Shown one piece after another: positions 7,829 to 17,114 of a stretch of 41,664 bases of DNA. A program made the position numbers and the translations under genes. The DNA comes from an uncultured Flavobacteriaceae bacterium (GTDB taxonomy: Bacteria; Bacteroidota; Bacteroidia; Flavobacteriales; Flavobacteriaceae): NCBI GenBank assembly GCA_947497145.1, contig CANMFQ010000033.1, positions 1 to 41,664 of the forward strand. The letters run 5' to 3'. The notes beneath the pieces were generated by a model. It was not told the DNA's origin. It worked only from the letters and a program-made list of their open reading frames with translations, and made no database searches. How positions within the stretch are numbered: position 1 is the stretch's first letter; every line of letters starts with the position of its first letter.

Positions 7829-9798
7829 GACAGATAGTATTAAGTATCGCACTGTTATTTAGTAGTTTAATAATTTTTGCTCAAAATGATGATGAGCCGG
7901 TAAAATGGTCAAGAGAATGGCGTAAAATTTCTGATTTAGAATATGAGCTGATTATGAAGGCTGATATTTTTGATGGCTGGCATGTATATTCTCAATATAC
8001 TGCCGAAGGAGGCTCGTTTCCAAGTGAATTTACGTACTTGAAAGAAGGTGTTGACTTTGAGTTAATTGGTAAAACTGAAGAAAGTGAAACCTACACGGCC
8101 TACAGCGATATTTTTGAAATAAATGAAACTTTTTTTAAAGACAAAGCGGTATTTACACAACGCTTAAAGCTTTTAAATCCGTCAGTAAGGCAAATTGACG
8201 TGAACCTAATTTATCAGGTCTGTAAAGAAGTATGCATCCCTGTAGATATGAATTTTACATTCATTTTAGATGGAGGTGATGAGGTGAAACAAGAGGTTAA
8301 GGTTGATGAGCGTAGCTTATTGATGACTAAGGATTTAAAAAAAGATTTAAAAAACAAAGAGCTACTGAATAAAGGAGAAGATTCACAAGAAAGTGGTACT
8401 GGTATTTGGGGTATTTTAGGGCTTGGTTTTTTAGGAGGTTTAATAGCCCTTTTAACACCCTGCGTGTTTCCTATGATTCCTTTAACCGTTTCATTTTTTA
8501 CCAAGCAATCGCAGTCCAAATCAAAAGGTATTGCAAACGCTATGTTGTATGGCTTTTTTATCGTTTTAATCTATTTTTTACTGAGTTTACCATTCCATTT
8601 ATTTGATTCGGTAGATTCGCAAATACTAAACACCATTGCAACCAATATATGGCTCAACCTAGCTTTCTTTGTTGTTTTTATATTTTTTGCATTTTCATTT
8701 TTTGGCTATTATGAGCTTACCTTACCCAATTCATGGGCAAATAAAATGGATGCAGCTTCCACAAAAGCAGGCGGTATCATTGGTATCTTTTTTATGGCGG
8801 TAACCCTGGCTATTGTCTCGTTTTCGTGTACGGGGCCTATTTTGGGTGGTTTACTAGGAGGAACTGCATTGGCAGAAGGCGATTTGGCGACCAACCTTTC
8901 TGCGGGGATGACAGGTTTTGGCGCTGCTTTAGCCTTGCCATTTGCCTTATTTGCACTATTTCCGGCCTGGTTAAATTCACTTCCAAAATCTGGCGGTTGG
9001 ATGACTACTGTAAAAGTGGTTTTAGGCTTTTTAGAATTGGCGTTGGCACTAAAATTCCTTTCAAATGCCGATTTAGTAGGGCATTGGGGCATTTTTAAGA
9101 GAGAAATATTTATTGGTATTTGGATTATATTATTCATTTTGCTCAGCCTTTATCTTTTTGGCGCATTTCGTTTTCCACACGATGGTCCAAAACAAAAATT
9201 GTCAAACGGAAGAAAAGGTATGGGGCTACTAAGTATCGCTTTTTCGGTATACTTAATCTTAGGTCTGGCAAATACGGTCGATTTAAAGCTATTGAGCGGC
9301 ATACTACCTCCTGAATTTTATAGTGTTGTGGCAAAGGAGAATGACTGCCCCTTAGGCTTAAATTGTTTTAAAGATTTTGATGAAGGTGTGGCGTATGCAA
9401 AATCGGTAAACAAACCTATTTTAGTCGATTTTACAGGTTGGGCATGCTCTAATTGCCGTAGAATGGAAGAAAAAGTATGGAGCCAACCTGATATTTATCC
9501 TATTTTAAAAGAAGATTACATATTGATATCACTGTATGTTGATGATAGAAAAGCACTTGATGCTGACCAGCAATTCGATTTTCAATATGACTCGGGTCGT
9601 GTAAAACACATACAAACGGTAGGGCAGAAGTGGGGTACTTTTCAAACCCTAAATTTTAATGCCGCCTCTCAGCCTTATTATGTACTGCTTTCAGCAGAAT
9701 TGGATGTTTTGGGACCGGCTGTACAGTATACCGATAGGGATTCTTACAAAAAATGGTTACTTTCAGGACTTGAAAACTGGCGAGAGCTTTCAAAATAA
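7825..9798 (+). CDS. dsbD: Thiol:disulfide interchange protein DsbD
   Basis: It carries reducing electrons from cytoplasmic thioredoxin across the inner membrane to periplasmic thiols. The 657-aa protein has a signal peptide (about 1-19), an N-terminal DsbD-alpha-like domain (about 25-150), a multi-pass DsbD transmembrane domain (about 190-480) with Cys in LLTPCVFP and SFSCTGP, and a C-terminal thioredoxin-like domain with WACSNC (Cys541 and Cys544). All three redox modules are therefore present. It overlaps tilS by four bases and is followed by a secreted hydrolase 18 bases downstream. Confidence 0.92.
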   Translation: MRQIVLSIALLFSSLIIFAQNDDEPVKWSREWRKISDLEYELIMKADIFDGWHVYSQYTAEGGSFPSEFTYLKEGVDFELIGKTEESETYTAYSDIFEINETFFKDKAVFTQRLKLLNPSVRQIDVNLIYQVCKEVCIPVDMNFTFILDGGDEVKQEVKVDERSLLMTKDLKKDLKNKELLNKGEDSQESGTGIWGILGLGFLGGLIALLTPCVFPMIPLTVSFFTKQSQSKSKGIANAMLYGFFIVLIYFLLSLPFHLFDSVDSQILNTIATNIWLNLAFFVVFIFFAFSFFGYYELTLPNSWANKMDAASTKAGGIIGIFFMAVTLAIVSFSCTGPILGGLLGGTALAEGDLATNLSAGMTGFGAALALPFALFALFPAWLNSLPKSGGWMTTVKVVLGFLELALALKFLSNADLVGHWGIFKREIFIGIWIILFILLSLYLFGAFRFPHDGPKQKLSNGRKGMGLLSIAFSVYLILGLANTVDLKLLSGILPPEFYSVVAKENDCPLGLNCFKDFDEGVAYAKSVNKPILVDFTGWACSNCRRMEEKVWSQPDIYPILKEDYILISLYVDDRKALDADQQFDFQYDSGRVKHIQTVGQKWGTFQTLNFNAASQPYYVLLSAELDVLGPAVQYTDRDSYKKWLLSGLENWRELSK

Positions 9799-9816
9799 CG
9801 CGTATTAAAAACCGAT

Positions 9817-11652
9817 ATGAAAATGAAAAAACTATATGTTCTGTTTTTGGCATTTGCTGTTTTAGCCTGCGGCAATGCTCAAGATGCCAAAAGTTTGTAT
9901 ACCAAACAAGAAGTAATGATTACCATGCGAGATGGTATTAAATTACACACCACTATTTACAGCCCTAAAGATACCTCAAAAAAGTATCCTATCCTTATGT
10001 CTAGAACTCCCTACAGTTGTAGTCCGTATGGGCCAGATAAGTTTAAAGAAAAAATAGGCCCCAATTTTACCATGATGCAAGAAGGCAATATTGTGGTGTA
10101 CCAAGATGTTCGTGGACGATGGAATAGTGAAGGTGTTTACGATAATATGCGCCCTTTTAATCCAAAAAAGAAAAGAAAGGATATTGATGAGGCGTCAGAT
10201 ACGTATGATACTATAGATTGGCTGGTAAAACATGTAGACAATAACAATGGTAAGGTTGGTGTATGGGGTATTTCGTATCCTGGTTTTTATTCAACCTATT
10301 CCTTATTAAGTGGTCATAAGGCTTTAAAAGCTGTCTCACCACAGGCGCCTATTGGTGACTTCTATTTTGATGACTTTCACCATAACGGAGCGTATTTGTT
10401 GAGTTATTGGAGGGCTACAGCCGTTTTTGGCTATGAAAAAAACAAACCCACAAAAGAATCATGGTATAGCTTTCCTGAATTGGGAAGTGAAGACCAATAT
10501 CAGTTTTTTTTAGATGCAGGGCCACTTTCTAATCTAGATAAATATTATGAAAATAATGTGTTTTGGGAGCAGTTAAAAACCCATCCAGATTATGATGAGT
10601 TTTGGCAAAAAAGAGGCATTATTCAACACTTAGAAAACGTGAAACCTGCCGTAATGGTTGTAGGGGGCTGGTTTGATGCCGAAGATTTATACGGCCCTTT
10701 AAATACCTATGCTAATCTTGAAAAGCGCAGTGAAAACTACAATACCATTGTGATGGGGCCCTGGAGTCATGGTGACTGGTCGCGTAACAAAAAACGGCAA
10801 GCCATAGGTAATGTATATTTTGGCGATGATATTTCTAAATTCTTTCAAGAGGAAATTGAAACGAAGTTTTTTAATCATTTTTTAAAGGGAGATAGCAAAG
10901 ACAAACCAGCCCTACCCGAAGCTTATATGTTTGATACGGGTGTAAAAAAATGGGAAACTTTTGATACTTGGCCTCCACAAAATACGACAAAAGAAACCTA
11001 TTCGTTACAGCGTAATGAGCGCTTAGGGCAGCTGGCAACACGTGAATATTCCTATCAAGAGTTTGTTAGTGACCCCAAAAAACCAGTACCGTATTCTGAA
11101 GATATAAAAATGGTGTTTACACCAAGGAAGTACATGACAGATGACCAGCGTTTTGCTGCTCGTAGACCAGATGTATTGGTTTTTGAAACCGAAGCCTTAG
11201 AAAATCCCATTACACTGGCAGGGGATATTATGGCAAAATTAAAAGTGTCGACCACAGGAACAGCTGCCGATTGGATTGTGAAGGTTATTGATGTGTACCC
11301 AGCAGACCATCCTGATTATGAGGAAACACAAGCCTATTTAAAAATGGGTAATTACCACCAAATGGTACGTAGCGAGGTAATGAGAGGCCGTTACCGCAAT
11401 GATTTTTCTAAACCAGAGCCTTTTGTGCCAAATGAAGTAACTAGCGTTAATATACCGTTGCAAGACGTTTTTCATACCTTTAAAAAGGGACATAAAATAC
11501 AGATTCAAGTGCAAAGCACCTGGTTTCCGTACATCGATTTAAACCCGCAAACCTTTGTTGATAATATATTTGAAGCAAAACCTGAAGATTTTCAAAAGCA
11601 AACACATCGCGTATATAACACCTCGCAAATAGAGTTTACGGTATTGAAATAA
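9817..11652 (+). CDS. Secreted CocE/NonD family (S15) hydrolase
   Basis: A 611-aa X-Pro dipeptidyl-peptidase/CocE-type serine hydrolase. The N-terminal signal VLFLAFAVLACG gives a likely lipobox (Cys near residue 18), so the protein may be an outer-surface or periplasmic lipoprotein. The catalytic domain shows RTPYSCSPYGP, GIWG-type nucleophile elbow VWGISYPGFYS with Ser153, GGWFDAEDLYGP with the acidic residue, and GPWSHGDWS with the His. A beta-rich jelly-roll C-terminal domain ends the protein. Family members cut acyl esters, glutaryl-amides or X-Pro peptides; substrate is open. Last gene of the operon that begins at 3809. Confidence 0.87.
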   Translation: MKMKKLYVLFLAFAVLACGNAQDAKSLYTKQEVMITMRDGIKLHTTIYSPKDTSKKYPILMSRTPYSCSPYGPDKFKEKIGPNFTMMQEGNIVVYQDVRGRWNSEGVYDNMRPFNPKKKRKDIDEASDTYDTIDWLVKHVDNNNGKVGVWGISYPGFYSTYSLLSGHKALKAVSPQAPIGDFYFDDFHHNGAYLLSYWRATAVFGYEKNKPTKESWYSFPELGSEDQYQFFLDAGPLSNLDKYYENNVFWEQLKTHPDYDEFWQKRGIIQHLENVKPAVMVVGGWFDAEDLYGPLNTYANLEKRSENYNTIVMGPWSHGDWSRNKKRQAIGNVYFGDDISKFFQEEIETKFFNHFLKGDSKDKPALPEAYMFDTGVKKWETFDTWPPQNTTKETYSLQRNERLGQLATREYSYQEFVSDPKKPVPYSEDIKMVFTPRKYMTDDQRFAARRPDVLVFETEALENPITLAGDIMAKLKVSTTGTAADWIVKVIDVYPADHPDYEETQAYLKMGNYHQMVRSEVMRGRYRNDFSKPEPFVPNEVTSVNIPLQDVFHTFKKGHKIQIQVQSTWFPYIDLNPQTFVDNIFEAKPEDFQKQTHRVYNTSQIEFTVLK

Positions 11653-11683
11653 GGGTAAAAAATGGTGTTTGGTGTTTTTTTAT

Positions 11684-11691
11684 TATTTTTG
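11684..11691 (+). promoter_or_regulatory. Candidate Bacteroidetes -7 element
   Basis: TATTTTTG fits the TAnnTTTG consensus of Bacteroidetes sigma-A promoters. No well-spaced TTG -33 element is seen, so this is weak. It lies 92 bases before the lipoprotein gene. Confidence 0.3.
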
Positions 11692-11783
11692 CCCCTGCTA
11701 TTAACTGATTTTGACCTTACTGGAAATTAGTTTGGTAGTAAATAAACGTCTCAAACCTATTAAATAGACCTAAATTAATCCAG

Positions 11784-12569
11784 ATGAAAAAAGCCAAATT
11801 ATTCCTTTTAGGATGTATGAGTATTTTTGTGTTTAGTTGTAGTACAGATAAAGATGTGCAATTATCACAACAAGAAGAAACAATCTCTGCTGATGAGATA
11901 GATAGAGTATTAGACACCGATAGCTATACAAGTTCTGTAGATATGGTTATTGCTGACCTTGTTAAGAATAGATCTGCTAAAACTTCAAGATTAAATTGTT
12001 TTGAAACAAGTTATTCAGAAACGGGCTATGTTGTTAATTTTAATGACTGTAGTATAGAAGGAAGTGAAAGAATTTCAGGAACCCTTAGTGTAACCTATAT
12101 GGTAGGCAATGAAGAAAGAGCCTATACAGCTACCTATACTGATTTAACAGTTGGTGATGTAATCATAAATGGTACCAGAGCTTTTGATCTCAGTGGCAGC
12201 GAAGGAAGTAATATAACTTTTGCTATTGAAAGTAATATGACCATTACCCTTGATGATGGTTCAATAGTTGAAGAAAGAGGTGCTAAAAACATCAGTTTTG
12301 ATTTTGATGAAGATAGCTACCAAAATAGTTTGTTAACACTAAGTGGTAATTGGACGCTTAAAGTGGATGATAATAACTATGTTGTTAATATTACCTCACC
12401 TTTAGAAACTAAGTTTTTAAATTGTAGGTATATTGGTAAAGGTATTATGAATTTCAATAAAAATGGTTTGTCTGTCACGGTTGACTTTGGTGATGGAACC
12501 TGTGATGATGTTGCGGCAGTAACTTTCCCAGATGGCACCGTTAGCGAAATAAGGATAAAAGGAAATTAA
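11784..12569 (+). CDS. Putative lipoprotein of unknown function
   Basis: A 261-aa exported protein. MKKAKLFLLGCMSIFVFSC is a lipoprotein signal with lipobox FSC (Cys near 19), followed by an acidic serine-rich region. The rest is polar and beta-rich (TLSVTYMVGNEERAYTATY, SNMTITLDDGSIVEE, TLSGNWTLKVDDNNYVVN), resembling other Bacteroidetes beta-sandwich lipoproteins. No enzyme motif recognised. It stands alone between the hydrolase operon and a strong terminator, so it has its own promoter or is read from upstream. Confidence 0.75.
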   Translation: MKKAKLFLLGCMSIFVFSCSTDKDVQLSQQEETISADEIDRVLDTDSYTSSVDMVIADLVKNRSAKTSRLNCFETSYSETGYVVNFNDCSIEGSERISGTLSVTYMVGNEERAYTATYTDLTVGDVIINGTRAFDLSGSEGSNITFAIESNMTITLDDGSIVEERGAKNISFDFDEDSYQNSLLTLSGNWTLKVDDNNYVVNITSPLETKFLNCRYIGKGIMNFNKNGLSVTVDFGDGTCDDVAAVTFPDGTVSEIRIKGN

Positions 12570-12591
12570 TAGTATTCGTATACTGACAAAG

Positions 12592-12624
12592 AGCCCTAGC
12601 ATAAACATGTTAGGGCTTTTTTTT
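12592..12624 (+). terminator. Rho-independent terminator
   Basis: An 11-bp stem (AGCCCTAGCAT with ATGTTAGGGCT, one G-T wobble), AAAC loop and eight T residues, 22 bases after the lipoprotein stop codon. Confidence 0.88.
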
Positions 12625-12764
12625 ACAAAAAAATGGCAATAAAATAGCGTACTTATCGCATTGTCAATTGGCTAAAGATAACCCCTTCTGTGGTATTAGA
12701 ATTATGTGATGAGTCCTCTACGAGCGGTAAAACGGTTTAATATCACTCTGGGGTAAATGATAAA

Positions 12765-12905
12765 ATGCAACACAGCTTTAAACATCATGATGGTTACGGT
12801 AAAGCAATCAAAATCAAATATTTTCTTCTCTTTACGCTGTTTCTTATTTTTTTGATTCCCATCTTAGTTCTCTTTATCTTGGTTACTATTTTTGAAACTA
12901 TATAG
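12765..12905 (+). CDS. Small single-span membrane protein (46 aa)
   Basis: A short ORF with ATG start at 12765: a polar His/Lys-rich head (MQHSFKHHDGYGKAIKIK) followed by a long hydrophobic stretch (YFLLFTLFLIFLIP and on to FILVTIF). This layout, positive head then one membrane helix, is what a small inner-membrane protein looks like. It lies 54 bases before the VWA gene on the same strand. There is no homology I recognise, so it could be a chance ORF in AT-rich DNA; the consistent helix is the main support. The rest of the interval 12625-12959 shows nothing else I can name. Confidence 0.4.
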   Translation: MQHSFKHHDGYGKAIKIKYFLLFTLFLIFLIPILVLFILVTIFETI

Positions 12906-12959
12906 TTAAGTTTTCCTAAAATATAATGGGTTCACATTGAAAAATCTTATTTTTAGCCT

Positions 12960-14114
12960 ATGGCTATGATTACAAGAACAGGATTCCGATTTTCAACCTA
13001 TACTGCACCAGAGCAAACACCATTTGAAAAACTTTTTGATATTTTTCAGGAACTTATTACGCATACTTCGGGTGATTTTGATGAAGCTATAGATTGGCTA
13101 CGCGAATTAGATAAGGAGTATGAATTAACTACTGAAGCCTATACCATTGATGATTTTATCGAAGAGTTAAAAGAAAAAGGGTACATACGAGAAGAGTTTG
13201 ATAATGATGATTCTGAAAATGGCGAAGATGGCGATGGCGATGATGGTAACGGAACCGTTTCAATTACGGCAAAAATGGAACGCATTATAAGGCAGCGGGC
13301 TTTAGACCAAATTTTTGGAAAACTTAAACGCAGTGGTTCAGGTAATCATAAAACGGGAAAATCAGGGCGTGGTGATGAACATACGGGCGATATGCGCGAA
13401 TATCGTTATGGTGATGGGTTAGAAAACATTTCAATGACCGAAAGTTTAAAAAATGCCCAAATAAATCACGGTATTGGTAGTTTTAACCTCAGTGAGGATG
13501 ATTTAGTAGTTGAAGACACCCAGTATAAGGCTCAAATGAGTACGGTGTTGATGATTGATATTAGTCATAGTATGATTTTATATGGTGAAGACCGTATAAC
13601 ACCTGCTAAAAAAGTAGCTATGGCTCTGGCTGAACTGATTACGACACGCTACCCAAAAGATACACTTGATATTTTAGTTTTTGGCAATGATGCCTGGCCA
13701 ATACCTATTAAAGATTTACCCTATTTAAAAGTAGGTCCTTACCATACCAATACCGTTGCAGGTTTACAATTGGCAATGGATATACTACGAAGAAAACGCA
13801 ATACCAATAAGCAGATTTTTATGATCACCGATGGTAAACCTAGTTGTTTACGTCTTGCAGATGGTACGTATTACAAAAATAGTGTGGGCTTAGACGATCA
13901 TATTGTAGAGAAATGTTACAATATGGCACGTCAAGCGCGAAAGTTACATATTCCTATCACCACCTTTATGATTGCGCAAGATCCTTACTTAATGCAATTT
14001 ATTAGGCATTTTACAGAAGCCAACAAGGGGAAAGCATTTTTTACAGGACTAAAAGGTCTTGGCGAAATGATTTTTGAAGATTACGAATCAAATAGAAGAA
14101 AAAGACTAAAATAG
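12960..14114 (+). CDS. VWA-domain protein paired with an AAA+ ATPase
   Basis: A 384-aa protein with a von Willebrand A domain in its C-terminal half. The MIDAS metal site is visible: DISHS (Asp200, Ser202, Ser204), the Thr in YHTNT and Asp in ITDGKP. The N-terminal half has an acidic linker (DNDDSENGEDGDGDDGNG) before the VWA domain. This is the layout of the BchD/CoxE-like partners of MoxR/ChlI-type AAA+ proteins, and such an ATPase gene lies 83 bases downstream. The pair probably acts as a metal-insertion or complex-assembly chaperone; the target is unknown. It is not evidence for bacteriochlorophyll synthesis. Confidence 0.85.
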   Translation: MAMITRTGFRFSTYTAPEQTPFEKLFDIFQELITHTSGDFDEAIDWLRELDKEYELTTEAYTIDDFIEELKEKGYIREEFDNDDSENGEDGDGDDGNGTVSITAKMERIIRQRALDQIFGKLKRSGSGNHKTGKSGRGDEHTGDMREYRYGDGLENISMTESLKNAQINHGIGSFNLSEDDLVVEDTQYKAQMSTVLMIDISHSMILYGEDRITPAKKVAMALAELITTRYPKDTLDILVFGNDAWPIPIKDLPYLKVGPYHTNTVAGLQLAMDILRRKRNTNKQIFMITDGKPSCLRLADGTYYKNSVGLDDHIVEKCYNMARQARKLHIPITTFMIAQDPYLMQFIRHFTEANKGKAFFTGLKGLGEMIFEDYESNRRKRLK

Positions 14115-14197
14115 CACTGGCTAGTCATTATCAAGAAAAACAGAATAGCATGTGTGATGATAAAAACAGCTTCATCACCAATAACAAAAAATAATTT

Positions 14198-15670
14198 ATG
14201 AAATTGAACTATAAAGAAATTTCCAACTTAGGAGCGCTCAAAAAGGCAGGGTATCAAACCAAAGGCATAAAAGACGAGCTACGTGATAATTTACGAGAAC
14301 GAATACAAAATGGTGAAGCATCATTTGAAGGGGTGTGGGGGTATGAAAACAGTGTGATTCCTGAGTTAGAACGTGCTATTTTATCACGGCATAATATCAA
14401 TTTATTAGGCTTGCGCGGGCAGGCAAAAACACGATTAGCTCGTTTGATGATACATTTGCTTGATGAGTGGATTCCTGTAGTTGAAGGCTCTGAAATTAAT
14501 GATGACCCACTGAAGCCTATGTCACGCTACGCCGTAGAACTTATTAAAGAAAAAGGTGAACAAACACCTATTTCATGGTTGCACAGATCTGATCGTTTTT
14601 ATGAAAAATTAGCCACTCCCGATGTTACTGTTGCTGATTTAATTGGAGATGTAGACCCTATAAAAGCAGCAAATTTAAAATTGTCTTATGCCGATGATAG
14701 GGTGATCCATTTTGGTATGATTCCCAGAGCTAATCGCTGTATTTTTGTTATTAATGAATTACCCGATTTACAAGCGCGCATTCAGGTGTCTTTATTTAAT
14801 ATTTTAGAAGAAGGTGATATTCAAATTAGGGGGTTTAAATTACGCCTGCCGCTAGACTTACAGTTCGTTTTTACTGCTAATCCTGAAGATTATACCAATA
14901 GAGGCAGTATAGTAACTCCTTTAAAAGACAGAATAGGCTCGCAGATATTAACCCATTATCCTGATGATATTGCAACTGCACGTAAAATTACCGCACAAGA
15001 ATCGCAGTTAGATGAGCGACAAACAAATGCTATTTATGTGCCTGATGCTGCCAAAGATTTATTGGAACAAATTAGTTTTGAAGCCCGAAACAGCGAATAT
15101 GTAGATGCAAAAAGTGGGGTTAGTGCCCGAACTAGTATAACCGCTTTTGAAAATCTATTAAGTACCGCAGAGCGAAGAGTGCTCATGAGTGGTGCAGATA
15201 AAACAACCGTGCGTTTAAGTGATTTTATGGGGGTTGTTCCTGCAATTACGGGTAAAATTGAGTTGGTGTATGAAGGCGAGCAAGAGGGCGCTGATGGCGT
15301 TGCAGCACATTTGATTGAAGATGCTGTAAAGACCTTGTTTAATCTTTATTTCCCACAAATCAATAAACTAACACGTAAAGATGAAGCTACCCCTTATGAT
15401 GATTTGCTACATTGGTTTTTTCAAGGTGATGGTTTGGAACTTGAAGATGACTTTACCGATGCCGAATACAAACGCACTTTAGACAATATACCAGAATTAG
15501 ATCAGCTACTGAAAACATACCAGCCAGAGGTAACCAAAGAAGATAGCTGTTTTATTAAAGAAATAGTACTTTGGGGCTTAGTCGCAAATCAAAAATTAAG
15601 TAAACACCGGTTTAACGAAGGTTATCAGTTTAAGGATTTATACGGCGGCTATATCAGCGGTTTGCAATAA
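14198..15670 (+). CDS. AAA+ ATPase, magnesium-chelatase ChlI/MoxR-like
   Basis: A 490-aa AAA+ ATPase. Walker A is GLRGQAKT (Gly71 to Thr78), Walker B is CIFVINELPDL (Glu in place for hydrolysis), and FTANPEDYTNRGSIVTPLKDRIG supplies sensor 1 and the arginine region. The N-terminal and middle regions match proteins annotated as magnesium chelatase subunit ChlI-like. It should form a hexamer that works with the VWA protein just upstream. No other chelatase subunits lie near, so a chaperone role is more likely than tetrapyrrole metal insertion. Confidence 0.85.
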   Translation: MKLNYKEISNLGALKKAGYQTKGIKDELRDNLRERIQNGEASFEGVWGYENSVIPELERAILSRHNINLLGLRGQAKTRLARLMIHLLDEWIPVVEGSEINDDPLKPMSRYAVELIKEKGEQTPISWLHRSDRFYEKLATPDVTVADLIGDVDPIKAANLKLSYADDRVIHFGMIPRANRCIFVINELPDLQARIQVSLFNILEEGDIQIRGFKLRLPLDLQFVFTANPEDYTNRGSIVTPLKDRIGSQILTHYPDDIATARKITAQESQLDERQTNAIYVPDAAKDLLEQISFEARNSEYVDAKSGVSARTSITAFENLLSTAERRVLMSGADKTTVRLSDFMGVVPAITGKIELVYEGEQEGADGVAAHLIEDAVKTLFNLYFPQINKLTRKDEATPYDDLLHWFFQGDGLELEDDFTDAEYKRTLDNIPELDQLLKTYQPEVTKEDSCFIKEIVLWGLVANQKLSKHRFNEGYQFKDLYGGYISGLQ

Positions 15671-15740
15671 AATAGGAGAGAAGCAGGTGTTTTTATACTG
15701 GGGTTCTCGTGCTGCTTTTTTTAGTAGTAGCACTAATAAT
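15671..15740. other. Spacer before the tandem repeats
   Basis: Short AT-rich sequence between the ATPase gene and the first repeat unit. No gene seen. Confidence 0.5.
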
Positions 15741-16301
15741 TCCCCCTTCGAAGGGGGAATTCCCACGGTTGCTATTCCCCCTTGGGGGGTTAGGGGGAAA
15801 ATCCTCTTTGCAGGGGAGTAAGGGGGATGTGCTCTCCGTGATTTCAATGTTATTTTTCTTATGTTACGTGTTTACTCATGCGGACATCCCCCGCCTGCGG
15901 CACCCCCTTCGAAGGGGAATTTTCACGGTTGCTGCCCCCCGTTTGGGGGTTAGGGGGAAAATCCTCTTTGCAGGGGAGTAAAGGGGATGTGCTCTCCGTG
16001 ATTTCAATGTTATTTTTCTTATGTTACGTGTTTACTCATGCGGACATCCCCCGCCTGCGGCACCCCTTTGAAGGTGGAATTTTCACGGTTGCTATTCCCC
16101 CTTTGGGGGTTAGGGGGGAAATCCTCTTTGCAGGGGAGTAAGGGGGATGTGCTCCTTGTTATTTCAATGTTATTTTTCTTATGTTATGTGCTTACTCATG
16201 CGGACATCTCCCGCCTGCGGCACCCCCTTCGAAGGGGGAATTCTCACGGTTGCTATTCCCCCTTTGGGGGTTAGGGGGAATAAGGGGGATGTGCTCCCCC
16301 T
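15741..16301. repeat. Tandem array of four ~160-bp units
   Basis: Three full units and one shortened unit begin near 15741, 15901, 16061 and 16221 (spacing 159-161 bp). Each opens with the CCCCCTTCGAAGGGGG palindrome or a variant, then CACGGTTGCT, a run of CCCC/GGGG words around a TTAGGGGG core, TCCTCTTTGCAGGGGAGT, GGATGTGCTC, an AT-rich middle, and CCGCCTGCGG. G-runs and C-runs allow strong hairpins on either strand. Several frames stay open through the units, giving short repetitive peptides, but those change frame between units and are not genes. Such GGGGG/CCCCC intergenic repeats are common in Flavobacteriia. The array sits between convergent genes. Confidence 0.9.
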
Positions 16302-16372
16302 CATTCTTATTTTCTGCAGTTATTCTCTTTTTTGATAGCTGTATAATGCCGCAAGCTAAAGCTAGTAAAATA

Positions 16373-16408
16373 AAAAAACTCAAGATTGCATTTATTCTTG
16401 AGTTTTTT
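16373..16408. terminator. Bidirectional terminator
   Basis: Perfect 13-bp stem (AAAAAACTCAAGA with TCTTGAGTTTTTT) around a 10-base loop, with A-run on one side and T-run on the other. It lies between the ATPase gene (plus) and the DUF2490 gene (minus), so it can stop transcription from both. Confidence 0.85.
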
Positions 16409-16430
16409 TATTCAATTTAAGCACTTGTTT

Positions 16431-17114
16431 TTAAAAGTTCACGAATGCGATAATGTTGAGTTGATCGCGATTTGCGTTTTCAAAAAACTGGTTCATATAG
16501 CCTGCCTCTAAGCGTACATTTTTGCTAAGGTGATAGCCAATACCACCGTAAAGTCTGTTTCTATCAAATACAGACGATTTTGTATTTAAAAATATTTCAT
16601 TGTAAGCAGATAGGTAATAGTTGTTGGCTTCTTTTTTTGTTAACGGAATTTTTATTCCTAAGAAATATCTAAACCGCATTTTAAAGTCGGCTTCAACAAA
16701 TCGCTGTTCAAAACGATAGCGATGATTGATGCCAATACTTCCAATACTTTGTTTTGAGGTGAATTGTTGAAAAATGCGGTGTTCGTTTACGGCACTTTTT
16801 TGGTCTGTATCGCCACTATAGTTTTCTGACAAAATGTAGCCGTACCCCAATAATACGTTATTCTTATTGTCATTAAAAGTGTAGCCTAGGCCTGTTCGTA
16901 ATAAAAGCTGTTCAAGGTCGCCAATGGCGTTATAATTTCGGTATTGAACTTCGTTATGAATATTCCATTTGGCGTTTATTTTTTTACTGCCAATATAAAT
17001 AAGCCAATTACCAAAATTACTGTTCTGCGCTTTAACCAAATTGGGTAGCAAGAATATTGCTATTAATGCTACCCAAATGTTATTGTTTTTTACAAAGAAG
17101 TTACTATTATTCAT
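16431..17114 (-). CDS. DUF2490 outer-membrane-type protein
   Basis: A 227-aa exported protein: signal peptide NIWVALIAIFLLPNLVKAQ near residues 11-29, then amphipathic beta strands (NWLIYIGSKKINAKWNIHNEVQYR, abbreviated here to its pattern of alternating residues) and a C-terminal aromatic Phe (FVNF). These are signs of an outer-membrane beta barrel, and the sequence fits the DUF2490 family. I placed the start at ATG 17114, which overlaps the end of the carbonic anhydrase gene by eight bases; an earlier in-frame start would lie inside that gene. Coupled translation suggests a role with the bicarbonate genes, perhaps at the outer membrane, but that is inference. Confidence 0.75.
   Translation of the reverse strand: MNNSNFFVKNNNIWVALIAIFLLPNLVKAQNSNFGNWLIYIGSKKINAKWNIHNEVQYRNYNAIGDLEQLLLRTGLGYTFNDNKNNVLLGYGYILSENYSGDTDQKSAVNEHRIFQQFTSKQSIGSIGINHRYRFEQRFVEADFKMRFRYFLGIKIPLTKKEANNYYLSAYNEIFLNTKSSVFDRNRLYGGIGYHLSKNVRLEAGYMNQFFENANRDQLNIIAFVNF

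Noticed and set aside
12960-15670. Magnesium chelatase for chlorophyll synthesis
   Set aside because: Only ChlI-like and VWA partners are present, with no large subunit or tetrapyrrole genes. The pair is typical of MoxR/VWA chaperones.
15709-16420. Several short ORFs in the 160-bp repeats
   Set aside because: They shift frame between units, are low-complexity and repetitive, and have no homology. Open by chance because stop codons are rare in the GC-rich motif.
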